Shown piece after piece: positions 26,684-35,514 of a stretch of 64,000 bases of DNA. The position numbers and the translations under genes were made by a program. Below the pieces are notes generated by a model, which was not told where the DNA came from, searched no databases, and saw nothing but the letters and a program-made list of their open reading frames with translations. The stretch is taken from assembly GCA_036960175.1 (NCBI GenBank), contig JBALWH010000026.1, positions 1-64,000 on the forward strand. The letters are read 5' to 3'. Every line of letters begins with the position of its first letter. Within the stretch, counting starts at the first letter, position 1. This stretch comes from Motiliproteus sp036960175 (GTDB lineage Bacteria > Pseudomonadota > Gammaproteobacteria > Pseudomonadales > Balneatricaceae).

Positions 26684-28384
26684 TTAAAGCGCCCGGACCT
26701 TAACGATTTCGTTCTGCTCGGTATCCATTAGGTGAATGGCACAAGCGATACAAGGGTCAAAGGAATGTACTGTGCGCAGTACTTCCAGTGGACGATCTGG
26801 ATCGGAAATCGGCGTACCCACCAACGAAGCTTCATAAGGTCCTGGAACATCTTCGGAGTTACGCGGACCGGCGTTCCAAGTGCTAGGTACTACCGCCTGA
26901 TAGTTCTTGATCTTGCCATTATCAATAACCACCCAGTGAGACAGCACACCACGAGGCGCTTCATGGATGCCAACGCCCTGGATTTCACCCTTCGGGAATA
27001 CCGGGCGGTTATAAATATCGGTATCCCCTTTACCAATATTGTTCATCAGCATTTCCCACTGAATCTGCAACTCGTCTACCAGTACGGCGGTACGAACAGC
27101 CCGCGCCGCATGACGCCCCAAGGTAGAGTGCAGTGCGTCGATTCCCACCGTGCTGCCCACCAAGCTACCCAGAGTATCGGTCAATACACCCAGATACTTC
27201 TTAGTGGGCTCATGTCCTGCCGCAGCCATGCAAAGCACGTTTGCCAGCGGACCAACCTGTGCCGGCTTGCCATGGAAAGTTGGAGACTTGATCCAGGAAT
27301 ACTGGCCCTCGTCATTGAAGTCATCATAGCTAGGCTCAGTTTCACCCTGCCAAGGATGCAAAGGCGCATCACCGTGATACCAGGAATGCTTAGCACTCTC
27401 AGCAACACCCTTAATAAAGTAAGGATCGTCAAACCCGGTAATCGGTTTAAAGGTGCTCAAATCACCATTGCTGATGTATCCGCCTGGCAGAGAGAACTTG
27501 GTACCAGCAGAATCCAGGGGCATTTCCGGAACACAAAGGTAATCAGTGATGCCCTTACCATAGCCGGCCCACTCGAGATAATGAGCACCGACTACCGCAA
27601 GATCTAACAGGTAAGCATTCTTAACAAAATCATCCAGCTTATCGATCAGCTCCTTAATATAGACCAGACGCTCCATGTTCAATACTGCCTGGCTGTCGAG
27701 GTTGATGGAGTTGGTTACCCCACCCACCGCCAAGTTCTGAATGTGCGGCGTCTTGCCACCGAGAACGGTAACCAAACGGTTAGCGTCACGCTGGATTTCC
27801 AGTGCCTGCAGGTAATGCGCTGCAGCGATCAGGTTAACTTCAGGCGGCAGTTTCATGGCACTGTGACCCCAGTAACCATTGGCGAAAATACCTAACTGAC
27901 CAGAGTTAACAAAACCCTTCAGTCTTTCCTGAACAGCCGTCAGTTCATGGACACCGTTCAATTTCCAGGTAGACAGGCTTTCGGCCAGCTGTGAAGCCTT
28001 CTTGGGATCGGCCTTGATGGCTGAGGTAATATCCACCCAATCCAGCGCCGACAAATGATAGAAGTGCACAATATGATCGTGAACCGCATGAGCCGCTACG
28101 ATCAGATTACGAATAAACTGAGCGTTAGTCGGAATTTCCAATTTCAACGCATTCTCGACGGCACGTACCGAAGCAATCGCATGCACGGTGGTACATACAC
28201 CACAGATACGCTGAGTAAAAATCCATGCATCAAGAGGATCACGACCTTCCAGAATTTTTTCAATTCCACGCCAAGCTTGACCAGACGCCCAAGCTTTTGA
28301 CACTTTGCCGTTGTCAACTTCAACATCCACTCGCAGGTGACCTTCAATCCGCGTAACAGGATCTATAACGATTCGTTTAGTCAC
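26684..28384 (-). CDS. hybC: NiFe uptake hydrogenase large subunit (Hyd-2 type)
   Basis: A 566-residue precursor. The four nickel-iron ligands are visible: Cys61 and Cys64 in RICGVC, and Cys545 and Cys548 in DPCIACAIH. The protein continues 15 residues past His551, the tail removed by HybD. It has no signal peptide and is exported with the small subunit. It oxidises H2 and passes electrons to the Fe-S clusters of the small subunit. Sequence and operon order match E. coli HybC rather than HyaB. It is separated from hybB by 113 bases that contain a short hairpin right after the hybB stop. Confidence 0.97.
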   Translation of the reverse strand: MTKRIVIDPVTRIEGHLRVDVEVDNGKVSKAWASGQAWRGIEKILEGRDPLDAWIFTQRICGVCTTVHAIASVRAVENALKLEIPTNAQFIRNLIVAAHAVHDHIVHFYHLSALDWVDITSAIKADPKKASQLAESLSTWKLNGVHELTAVQERLKGFVNSGQLGIFANGYWGHSAMKLPPEVNLIAAAHYLQALEIQRDANRLVTVLGGKTPHIQNLAVGGVTNSINLDSQAVLNMERLVYIKELIDKLDDFVKNAYLLDLAVVGAHYLEWAGYGKGITDYLCVPEMPLDSAGTKFSLPGGYISNGDLSTFKPITGFDDPYFIKGVAESAKHSWYHGDAPLHPWQGETEPSYDDFNDEGQYSWIKSPTFHGKPAQVGPLANVLCMAAAGHEPTKKYLGVLTDTLGSLVGSTVGIDALHSTLGRHAARAVRTAVLVDELQIQWEMLMNNIGKGDTDIYNRPVFPKGEIQGVGIHEAPRGVLSHWVVIDNGKIKNYQAVVPSTWNAGPRNSEDVPGPYEASLVGTPISDPDRPLEVLRTVHSFDPCIACAIHLMDTEQNEIVKVRAL

Positions 28385-28497
28385 TGTTTGTTCTCCTAGT
28401 CTGAAACCTTTTGCAACGCTATTGCTGTTGCCAGTTATTCTTATCTGCCAGCCCTTAAGGGACCGGAACTATTTTTTACTAGCGATTAGCGACACCG

Positions 28498-29655
28498 CTA
28501 TGCATGGGCGCCGCTAGCGTTGCCATGAACTCTTGGTAATACCGGGAAAGTCTTCACGATTATCAGGTAGCCGACTATCTCGATAGCCACCATACCGATG
28601 GAAACCAGAATCTCTTTCGCAGAGGGGAAGTAGACATAGCCACCACCCGGTTCCCAACCAATCAGGAAGGCGTTGAAGCGATAAAGTGCACCCGCCAGTA
28701 TCAGACTGACCGCAGCCACGAGAAGATAAGGCCCTCGGCGTCGCAGTTGTTCCTGAGCCAAAATAACCAGCGGCACCACGAACAGCAGCGTTTCTATCAG
28801 GAACATGTTGCCGCGCAGATCACCAGCGAAGGCATGCCCCAAGGCTCCACGCATGATTAGGTCAGCAAATCGAATCACCAGATATAACACCAGCAAACCA
28901 ACGATTATCTTTGTCAGGCCTGTCAGCAGATGACTTTCGGAAGGCCGTCTTAAGCCCACAGACACCATCGAACCTTCGAAGATAACGATGGAAAAACCGA
29001 GGAGTATCGCGGTGATCAACGCCAACACCGGCATCAGGTGTAGTGATTGCCACAAAGGGGTGACCTTATGACCCATCGCGATCAATAGCGAACCCAACGA
29101 AGACTGATGCATACTGGGCAACAGCACACCGATAGCGATAAACACAAACAGCACCTTTTCCAGCTTTCGCTTCCAGGCATCGGCATTTATCTTCTCGAGA
29201 ATGACTGGCAGGAACTCAATCAACAATATGATCGCGTAAGCACTGACACAGAGACCAACTTCCAGCATCACCGAGTTATAGTTCTGCTGACTGGGGTTGA
29301 ACATCTGGTAGAAGTTCCAATAGCGTCCCATGTCCACCAAGGCACCAATACCTCCGAGGCTGTAGCCAAACAAACTGGCTAGAAGTGCCGGACGTACCAG
29401 TGGGTGATACCGGCCTTTATTGGCGATATAAACCGTCAACGCCAGAACATAGCCACCGCAGGCCAGACCCGTGCCAACCACCACGTCATAGACCACCCAG
29501 ATTCCCCAGGGGAAACCATCGTTGATATTGGTAACCGATCCTAATCCGTAAAAGAACCGTTCTCCCAGAATCCATACTGCGGCTAGGGCGAGCAGACTCA
29601 ATAACAGAAAAGGAATGGTCAGAATACGGCCACCGGTTGCTTGATGATGACTCAT
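28498..29655 (-). CDS. hybB: HybB, NrfD/PsrC-family membrane subunit of the hydrogenase
   Basis: A 385-residue integral membrane protein with about ten hydrophobic segments, typical of HybB. It lacks the heme ligands of HyaC-type cytochrome b and belongs to the NrfD/PsrC family of quinone-interacting proteins. The segments GFPWGIWVVYDVVVGTGLACGG and FNAFLIGWEPGGGYVYFPS are recognisable for HybB. It should accept electrons from HybA and reduce quinone. Its start overlaps the hybA stop by one base (TAATG). Confidence 0.94.
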   Translation of the reverse strand: MSHHQATGGRILTIPFLLLSLLALAAVWILGERFFYGLGSVTNINDGFPWGIWVVYDVVVGTGLACGGYVLALTVYIANKGRYHPLVRPALLASLFGYSLGGIGALVDMGRYWNFYQMFNPSQQNYNSVMLEVGLCVSAYAIILLIEFLPVILEKINADAWKRKLEKVLFVFIAIGVLLPSMHQSSLGSLLIAMGHKVTPLWQSLHLMPVLALITAILLGFSIVIFEGSMVSVGLRRPSESHLLTGLTKIIVGLLVLYLVIRFADLIMRGALGHAFAGDLRGNMFLIETLLFVVPLVILAQEQLRRRGPYLLVAAVSLILAGALYRFNAFLIGWEPGGGYVYFPSAKEILVSIGMVAIEIVGYLIIVKTFPVLPRVHGNASGAHA

Positions 29656-30635
29656 TACTGCTCCTCCTCTGTATCGTTACCTTCTTCATCCGCGGTATTG
29701 CGACGAGCAAAATACAACAGCCCTGCGAGCAGACCGGCAGGGGCCAGCATATTGCTATAAATGGAGTGTTGAACCGTTTCGGAAACCGAGGCATAAGACC
29801 GCTCAGGAATATCCGGTAGACCCAGCTTGGTATGAGGGATTCCAGACAGCACCATTACCTGCGTCCCCCCCCCTTCATGCTCACCGAAGATATGTTGCTG
29901 ATATTCTGCAGCAGGCGCCACATGACCGTGAGGAGAGTTAATGGTCTCCAATGGGAAGGTATTGTCTTCACCGGGTTTCATGGCCAAACGGCGCCTGGCT
30001 TCAGTCAGCAACTCGTCGCGAGTACCAAAGATATTGGCCCCTGTAGGACACACTTCAACGCAGCCCGGAAGCATTCCCTGATCGATACGCTCGACCCCCT
30101 TCTGATTACACAACTGGCATTTCTGGATTTGACCTTGCGCGTCGTCATACTCGTATTTAGGTATGTTGTAAGGACAGGCGGCGACACAGTAACGACAACC
30201 AATGCACACCTCTGGGTTGTGACTGACAATGCCGGTTTTAGGATCTTTGGTCATTGCCTGTACCGGACACACCGATACACAACCAGCATCAACACAGTGC
30301 ATGCAGTTACGCTTGATAAACGCAAAACCGTCGGTCTCACTGTCTTTCGTTTCAGCACTCCCGTGCTTGTAAGCTTTTATGATATTCAAGGTATCTGCCG
30401 ACAACTCGGTTGCCTGATCCCATTGCAGATTTTCTGCCGTAGTTACCGCCGGCATATCATTCACTTCTTTACACTTCGAAACACAGGCTTTACAGCCGAT
30501 GCATAGAGTAGAGTCGTAAAGCATGCCGACGGCTTCAGGAGGCGGCTCCAGATTACCCCGGGCTTCCACCGTGCCACTACTAGTGGCGATCAAGGCGCCA
30601 CTGCTGGCAACCTTTAAAAAGTCTCGTCTGTTCAT
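29655..30635 (-). CDS. hybA: HybA, twin-arginine-exported ferredoxin subunit
   Basis: A 326-residue protein from the ATG at 30635, preceded by a GGGGGC stretch. The N-terminal MNRRDFLKVASSG is a TAT signal. Several [4Fe-4S] motifs follow: CIGCKACVSKC, CMHCVDAGCVSVCP, CIGCRYCVAACP and CQLCNQKGVERI. A hydrophobic segment near residues 285-305 (APAGLLAGLLYFARR) likely anchors it in the membrane. It relays electrons from the hydrogenase dimer to HybB. The gene lies 13 bases after hybO. Confidence 0.95.
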   Translation of the reverse strand: MNRRDFLKVASSGALIATSSGTVEARGNLEPPPEAVGMLYDSTLCIGCKACVSKCKEVNDMPAVTTAENLQWDQATELSADTLNIIKAYKHGSAETKDSETDGFAFIKRNCMHCVDAGCVSVCPVQAMTKDPKTGIVSHNPEVCIGCRYCVAACPYNIPKYEYDDAQGQIQKCQLCNQKGVERIDQGMLPGCVEVCPTGANIFGTRDELLTEARRRLAMKPGEDNTFPLETINSPHGHVAPAAEYQQHIFGEHEGGGTQVMVLSGIPHTKLGLPDIPERSYASVSETVQHSIYSNMLAPAGLLAGLLYFARRNTADEEGNDTEEEQ

Positions 30636-30648
30636 AAAGCCCCCGCAG

Positions 30649-31791
30649 TTAGCCGTTATCAGTTTGATCCGCAGAGGAGGCTTCAGCCTCGTCCTTTTCA
30701 ATCCGACCCAGTTGCTTAACCGCCATCGCTGTAGCGCCAACGACCGCGCCACCAACCACGCCAAGCAAGGCAGCAGCCCCAGCCGAAACGCCGGTGCCAA
30801 CAGGTTCTGCAATATCTGGATAGGTATTCGGAGGACGCACTGTTAGCACATCGGCTAACTGATGAATGCCTTTGGTAAAGCCAACACCTTTTTCAGTACA
30901 GCCAAAACAGGGATGACCAACACCTACAGGCCACGCACCCCCACCGACGTCACCGAATTCAATGGAGGGGCAGTTGGCAAACGTCTCAGGTCCTTTGCAA
31001 CCAAGCTTGTACAGGCAGTGACCTTGTCGATGGCCTTCATCACCGAATTCCAGCGCGAAACGACCCGCATCGAAATGAGGACGACGCTCACAGTTTTCAT
31101 GAATCAATCTGCCGTAAGCAAACTTGGGACGACCCTCTTGGTCCAACTCTGGCACAGTGCCGAAAGTAACCAACTGCATGACGGTCGAAAGGAAATTGTA
31201 TGGATTCGGAGGACAGCCAGGAATATTAATGACTGTTTTACCGGGTAACACCTCGTGAGCACCGACACATCCGGTCGGGTTAATGCCGGCGGCTGGAATT
31301 CCACCCCAGGATGCACAGGAGCCAATTGCAATAATTGCAGCAGCGCCTTCGGCTGCCTCAACAACATGCTCATGTATGGTCTTGCCAGCAATCTTGCAGT
31401 AAATCCCGCCATCCTTCATGGGGATAGCACCGTCGATAACCAGAACGTATTTGCCCCAGTTTTCTTTCATTGACTGATGCCGAGTATCTTCCGCCAGATG
31501 ACCGGCAGGGGTACTCAGAGTTTCGTGATAATCCAGTGAAATCAGATCGAGAATCAAGTTTTCTAGAGCAGGGTGAGATGAACGCAGTAAGGATTCAGTA
31601 CATCCGGTGCACTCTTGGCCAGACAACCAGATTACCGTTGGTCGCTTCGCCGCAGCAACAGCATGTGCCATCTGGATACCGGCGCCACCGGAAAGCCCGA
31701 GAGTGGCGGCAACACCAGTACAGAACTTCATGAAACTCCGTCTAGATACACCGAGCCTATCCGCTACTTGCTGTAGCTCATTATTATTCAT
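30649..31791 (-). CDS. hybO: NiFe uptake hydrogenase small subunit (HybO type)
   Basis: A 380-residue precursor from the ATG at 31791, preceded by AGGA. The TAT signal has SRRSFMKFC around residue 17. The proximal cluster motif is ECTGCTES (Cys61, Cys64) and the next cluster segment is GSCASWGG. In O2-tolerant enzymes the two glycines are extra cysteines (ECTCC and WGC); both are missing here, predicting a standard [4Fe-4S] proximal cluster and an oxygen-sensitive enzyme. Downstream are GCPPNPYN, CLYKLGCKGP and HPCFGCTEKG of the other clusters. A C-terminal hydrophobic helix (about 335-360) anchors the dimer. First gene of the operon. Confidence 0.97.
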   Translation of the reverse strand: MNNNELQQVADRLGVSRRSFMKFCTGVAATLGLSGGAGIQMAHAVAAAKRPTVIWLSGQECTGCTESLLRSSHPALENLILDLISLDYHETLSTPAGHLAEDTRHQSMKENWGKYVLVIDGAIPMKDGGIYCKIAGKTIHEHVVEAAEGAAAIIAIGSCASWGGIPAAGINPTGCVGAHEVLPGKTVINIPGCPPNPYNFLSTVMQLVTFGTVPELDQEGRPKFAYGRLIHENCERRPHFDAGRFALEFGDEGHRQGHCLYKLGCKGPETFANCPSIEFGDVGGGAWPVGVGHPCFGCTEKGVGFTKGIHQLADVLTVRPPNTYPDIAEPVGTGVSAGAAALLGVVGGAVVGATAMAVKQLGRIEKDEAEASSADQTDNG

Positions 31792-31931
31792 TTTTGGTTT
31801 TCCTATTAGGGGAAACACGTTTCTCTTCCCAGGGATAACTATGCTTCCAACTATTCCCCATCATACTTATCTGTTTAAGCCGACCTGCCTGCCTCCGATA
31901 TGCAAACAGCGAGACAAGTCCACGGCTCGAC

Positions 31932-31972
31932 TTGATAATTAGTCAATTTATGTGCCAGCTGACAATTATCAA
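31932..31972 (-). promoter_or_regulatory. Sigma-54-like promoter inside a dyad of FNR-like half-sites, upstream of hybO
   Basis: On the minus strand TGGCAC (31957-31952), five bases, then TTGAC (31946-31942) match the -24/-12 consensus except that the invariant GC at -12 is GA. The predicted start of transcription would be near 31930, about 140 bases before hybO. It is bracketed by TTGATAATTAGTCA (31932-31945) and TGACAATTATCAA (31960-31972), arms of an inverted repeat differing by one base; each arm resembles an FNR/ANR box. The adjoining HoxA gene makes sigma-54 control plausible; the whole assignment is inference. Confidence 0.45.
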
Positions 31973-32125
31973 TTAGACAAATAATTTGCCCTATAAAACA
32001 GATAGTTGCTGGCATATGCAGAAATTAACGCGCACCCCTAAAAAAACCTTCTTTCCACCTACACCAAAAACCGGATACATTCCTTCCAAACAAGTAAGAC
32101 CGACATAAAAGACAAAACTTGAAAC

Positions 32126-32157
32126 AAAAAAAAGCGCACCAGTGTTACCTGGTGCGC
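32126..32157 (-). terminator. Strong rho-independent terminator of the candidate small RNA
   Basis: On the minus strand GCGCACCAG (32157-32149) pairs perfectly with CTGGTGCGC (32142-32134) across a six-base loop and is followed by eight T residues (32133-32126). No coding gene ends within 360 bases upstream of it on this strand, so it must serve an RNA. Confidence 0.85.
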
Positions 32158-32275
32158 AAATAAAGACCTCATAGCAGGGTGAGGCATGAGGTTGTCAGTC
32201 GTGAAAAACGCCTACCGACCCAGCAAGATCGAGAAGCACGCCTTTTACAATCAAAACTCATGCCATAACAATATT
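32134..32275 (-). ncRNA. Candidate structured small RNA or leader, about 140 nt
   Basis: There is no open frame here. On the minus strand a TATAAT box lies at about 32288-32283. A closing helix GGCATGAG (32264-32257) pairs with CTCATGCC (32190-32183). A competing helix ACCTCAT (32192-32186) pairs with ATGAGGT (32172-32166); both use the same central bases, so they exclude each other. The element ends in a strong terminator. It could be a free small RNA or an attenuator-like leader of the hyb operon, whose first codon is 342 bases further on. I do not recognise the family. Confidence 0.5.
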
Positions 32276-32502
32276 ATTATTATATTACAATACGTTAAGA
32301 ATAAACGTTAATAACGAAGACGATTGAAGCTGTATATCATCAAGACAATATGACCCACGGCATGACAACTTGGTAACCACCCACCAAAAAAACAACGAAT
32401 ATGGCAGTAGTGTCTAAAAGGCAGAAAACGATTAGATTTCTGATGATGAAAGATGGGTTATGGAGCTAAGGGGGAAGAAAAAGGAATTAGCAAGAAAGAC
32501 AT

Positions 32503-32530
32503 AAAAAAAACAGGCCGTATTATGCCTGTT
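32503..32530 (-). terminator. Rho-independent terminator of the small hypothetical gene
   Basis: AACAGGC (minus strand 32530-32524) pairs with GCCTGTT (32515-32509), flanked by eight T residues on the minus strand. The gene's stop codon lies in the loop region. It may also work in the opposite direction. Confidence 0.75.
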
Positions 32531-32885
32531 TTTTAATGTCACTGACGCTGGACGTTTTCGCGTCAGGTGGTGTTTCCTGCAGCCAGGTCAGCACCTCCTC
32601 TGAGGTTCTAAACTGCGGACTACCGGTCCAGACAGTGGACATCAGGTTAGCCAGTTCCAACAATAGCTGCTTATAATGATTGGTAAACAAACGGCTACCA
32701 AGACGCGCAGTAAACCAGCGCAAAAGCACCTTACGCTGCTTTTCTTGATTATGATTAACATGCCCCTTAAGAGATTCCAGCGTGCGCTCCAGGCGCTCCC
32801 TGTCACCTTCTGAAAGGTCCGTCGCCATGGTTATTAGCTGAAGCTCTAACCATATATCCGACAGTGGCTTTAACTCATCACTCAT
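32520..32885 (-). CDS. Conserved-looking hypothetical protein
   Basis: A 121-residue soluble, helix-rich protein from the ATG at 32885 (MSDELKPLSDIW). A GTG eleven codons upstream directly abuts AGGA and is too close to be used. The sequence is amphipathic, with repeated Leu/Glu/Arg (SEGDRERLERTLESLKG) and a WLQETPPDA near the end. I do not recognise a family. It is transcribed away from the divergent HDOD-kinase gene and ends in its own terminator. Confidence 0.6.
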   Translation of the reverse strand: MSDELKPLSDIWLELQLITMATDLSEGDRERLERTLESLKGHVNHNQEKQRKVLLRWFTARLGSRLFTNHYKQLLLELANLMSTVWTGSPQFRTSEEVLTWLQETPPDAKTSSVSDIKKQA

Positions 32886-33294
32886 TACAGCAGTCGTCCT
32901 GTTTAAGGTTAAATACACTCCTGCAGACTACAACACTAAGTCTAGCTTATAGCATCTTTAACACTAACAATTAAACGCGTTTATTTCCACGCGTATTTTG
33001 CCTCAAAAACGGATCCAAGATCATTCTATTTGTGATAATGCCCTTTTTTTTCGATTATGCTCAAAAAAAAGCAATTTGAACAGTTGTTTAAATATTTATT
33101 TATCATAGAATTGTAGTCTAAATCTAGATATGGATCGGCTGTCGCATCGAAGCTTTCAAAAATTGATTTTATCTGCCTTGTGCGGCCCACAAACACCGGC
33201 GCACTCAATCAATTCGAAATGAGTCTTTGCAGCTCCAGCCAACCCTAGAAGACCGTTTAAGTAAGGATGCTTTTTACCGGACTGGTTTACCCCC
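32886..33294. other. AT-rich intergenic region between divergent genes
   Basis: About 400 bases of AT-rich sequence with runs of T and A near 33040-33070. It presumably contains the promoters of the hypothetical gene and of the HDOD-kinase. Small minus-strand frames at 33026-33208 and 33156-33362 have no support. No repeat or RNA structure stood out. Confidence 0.5.
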
Positions 33295-35403
33295 ATGCAT
33301 TGGATAGACAAGGCACCACCACAGAACCTCTTCACTACCGGAATAGACGAATTACCGTCCATACCGCAGGTCCTGCTGGAAGTGATGGATGCATGTCAGA
33401 AACCAAGCGTTAACTTTTCTGAACTTTCCAAGCTCATCAGTAAAGATCCGGTACTTATGCTTAAGGCGATTTCTATCGCCAGTTGCACTCACTCTCTAAC
33501 CAATCCCCAGCTGGAAAACTTCGGTCAGGTTCTTAGCGTTCTGGGCATCGGTACCATCCGTACCATCGCTGTTACAGCTACCATAAATTTTTATTTCAGC
33601 CGTCCGGACGAACAAAGCAAACGCGCACATAAGAAATTCTGGAATGACTCATTGCGTTGCGCCCTAATCTGCCGAGGCTTGGCTGAAGCAATCGATTACC
33701 CCTACCCTCTAGAAGCCTATAATGCGGGATTGCTGCATAACATTGGCGAATTATCACTACTGACCGACAACCCTAAAGACTATGCCGAAACCTATTTGTC
33801 CGTTAATTCAGACAGGGAACTCAACCTTTTTGAAGAAGAATGGTTTGGTGCCAATAGCAGCGCCATGGGCGCAGAAGCGCTCCAAGATCTTATTGATGAT
33901 TCTTTTATAGCTGATGCCTTACTTTACCAACAACAGACAGCTGAGGCTGTTTCCGACACCCCGTTGCTGGTTAAGCTGTTAAATCTCGCCGTTAAAACGG
34001 CGACCGCCAATATTAGTCAGGGCAGCCAAGCCGACCCGATCAAACCGCTGCTGGGCATCAACAACAAACAACTCGCGCAAATAAAGGAACTAGCACACCA
34101 ACAGCTGACTTGCTTCAATCAGACTCTGGGAATTCATCGTGACAATGACTTGACCCCAAAGATCGGCGACATGGCGGTTAGAAATAAACTAGGAGCCCAT
34201 ATAAAGGGCTTCGCCACCATGTATGGTCTCAGCCAACGTCAATCTGTAGATAACTTGCAGGAGAACGCGTGGTATGGAGTGTTGAGAAACCTCAACATCC
34301 TGTTCGGCTTCACCCGTTCTATCGCTTTCGAATATCGGCAAGAATCAAACTTACTGACAGGTATCGCTGGAAACTGCAGCGATAGAGTCAAACTCAAACA
34401 ACTGAGCCTTCAGGTTAGCAATGGCCGTTCTCTGGTGGCGGAGAGCCTACTAAAAGAAACGCCTCACTTTTCTGAAACCCTGGAAGGCAAATGCGCCCAT
34501 ACATTGACCGACCAGCAATTACTGCGATTCCTCGGGACTGAGTCGTTCGCCTGTATACCACTCGTTGAAAATGGCTACCGATTTGGTGTAATTGTGGTAG
34601 GAGCCAAAAGACAGCAACTTATTTCTTTGTCCCAACAACAACTGCTGATTGATCAATTTTCAAAGGCCGCCAGTAGCAATATTGCCGAACAGCAAGAGAG
34701 CGCCCTGATCTTCCAACAATCACTGGATACTCAACGTGCGCAACAAATCAGCAGCATTCGTAAATTGGCACACGAAGCGGCAAACCCCCTGGGAGTCATC
34801 AAAAATTATATTCAGGTGCTAACCAGAACTCTTACAGACGACGTCAAAGTTACTGATCAATTACAACTGATCAACGATGAAATTGATCGCGTTGCCTCCC
34901 TCATCGGCAAAATGAAAGAAGTGGATGAAGGGGTGAAATTTGACGATGGATTGATTAATATCAACCAATTGATTGAAGATCAGGTCAGCATATTCCGAAA
35001 CTCGGTATTCACAACCAATGCTATCAGTTGCGAACTTGACCTAGATAATCAGATACCAATGCTGAAGACACATGCGCCAAGTCTGAAGCAAGTATTGACC
35101 AACCTGCTGAAGAATTCAGTCGAAGCGATGCCCAATGGCGGGCGCGTAACTTTAACCAGCAGAGGCAATGTTAATTTCAACGGAAAGATTCATGTTGTTT
35201 TAACAATCGCCGACACTGGCACGGGGATCACAGAACAGATAATTGGCAAGGCATTCAGCCCCTTGAACAGTAACAAGGGAAAAGACCACTCAGGCTTAGG
35301 TCTTTCCATTGTCAGTAATTTAGTGGCCAAACTGGAAGGCCACATCAGTTGTAGAAATGGAAACGACAGCGGGGCCGAGTTTACAATACTTTTGCCTTGT
35401 TAA
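33295..35403 (+). CDS. HDOD-GAF-histidine kinase hybrid sensor
   Basis: A 702-residue soluble protein without membrane segments. Residues about 15-215 form an HDOD domain (LPSIPQVLLEVMDACQKP, LSKLISKDPVLMLKAI, LEAYNAGLLHNIGEL). A GAF-like region lies at about 320-465. A HisKA dimerisation domain has phosphoacceptor His493 in RKLAHEAANPLGVIKNYI. The ATP domain shows the N box (VLTNLLKNSVEAMPNGG), G1 (IADTGTGI) and G2 (HSGLGLSIV). The next gene, 111 bases downstream, encodes a receiver linked to c-di-GMP turnover domains, its probable partner. The start ATG lacks a good ribosome site. Confidence 0.88.
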   Translation: MHWIDKAPPQNLFTTGIDELPSIPQVLLEVMDACQKPSVNFSELSKLISKDPVLMLKAISIASCTHSLTNPQLENFGQVLSVLGIGTIRTIAVTATINFYFSRPDEQSKRAHKKFWNDSLRCALICRGLAEAIDYPYPLEAYNAGLLHNIGELSLLTDNPKDYAETYLSVNSDRELNLFEEEWFGANSSAMGAEALQDLIDDSFIADALLYQQQTAEAVSDTPLLVKLLNLAVKTATANISQGSQADPIKPLLGINNKQLAQIKELAHQQLTCFNQTLGIHRDNDLTPKIGDMAVRNKLGAHIKGFATMYGLSQRQSVDNLQENAWYGVLRNLNILFGFTRSIAFEYRQESNLLTGIAGNCSDRVKLKQLSLQVSNGRSLVAESLLKETPHFSETLEGKCAHTLTDQQLLRFLGTESFACIPLVENGYRFGVIVVGAKRQQLISLSQQQLLIDQFSKAASSNIAEQQESALIFQQSLDTQRAQQISSIRKLAHEAANPLGVIKNYIQVLTRTLTDDVKVTDQLQLINDEIDRVASLIGKMKEVDEGVKFDDGLININQLIEDQVSIFRNSVFTTNAISCELDLDNQIPMLKTHAPSLKQVLTNLLKNSVEAMPNGGRVTLTSRGNVNFNGKIHVVLTIADTGTGITEQIIGKAFSPLNSNKGKDHSGLGLSIVSNLVAKLEGHISCRNGNDSGAEFTILLPC

Positions 35404-35514
35404 AAAATTTGCGTATAAACAGTGATCGCTATGGATAGATCAAAGTCTTGGCTGGGTGCCGATTATAGTGCCTATGTGGAGAGCTCGACAGGGCAACAAG
35501 ACTCAGGGTGCGTT

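Noticed and set aside
26732..27607. Long plus-strand frame (291 codons) opposite the hydrogenase large subunit
   Set aside because: Antisense shadow of hybC, with no family resemblance or ribosome site.
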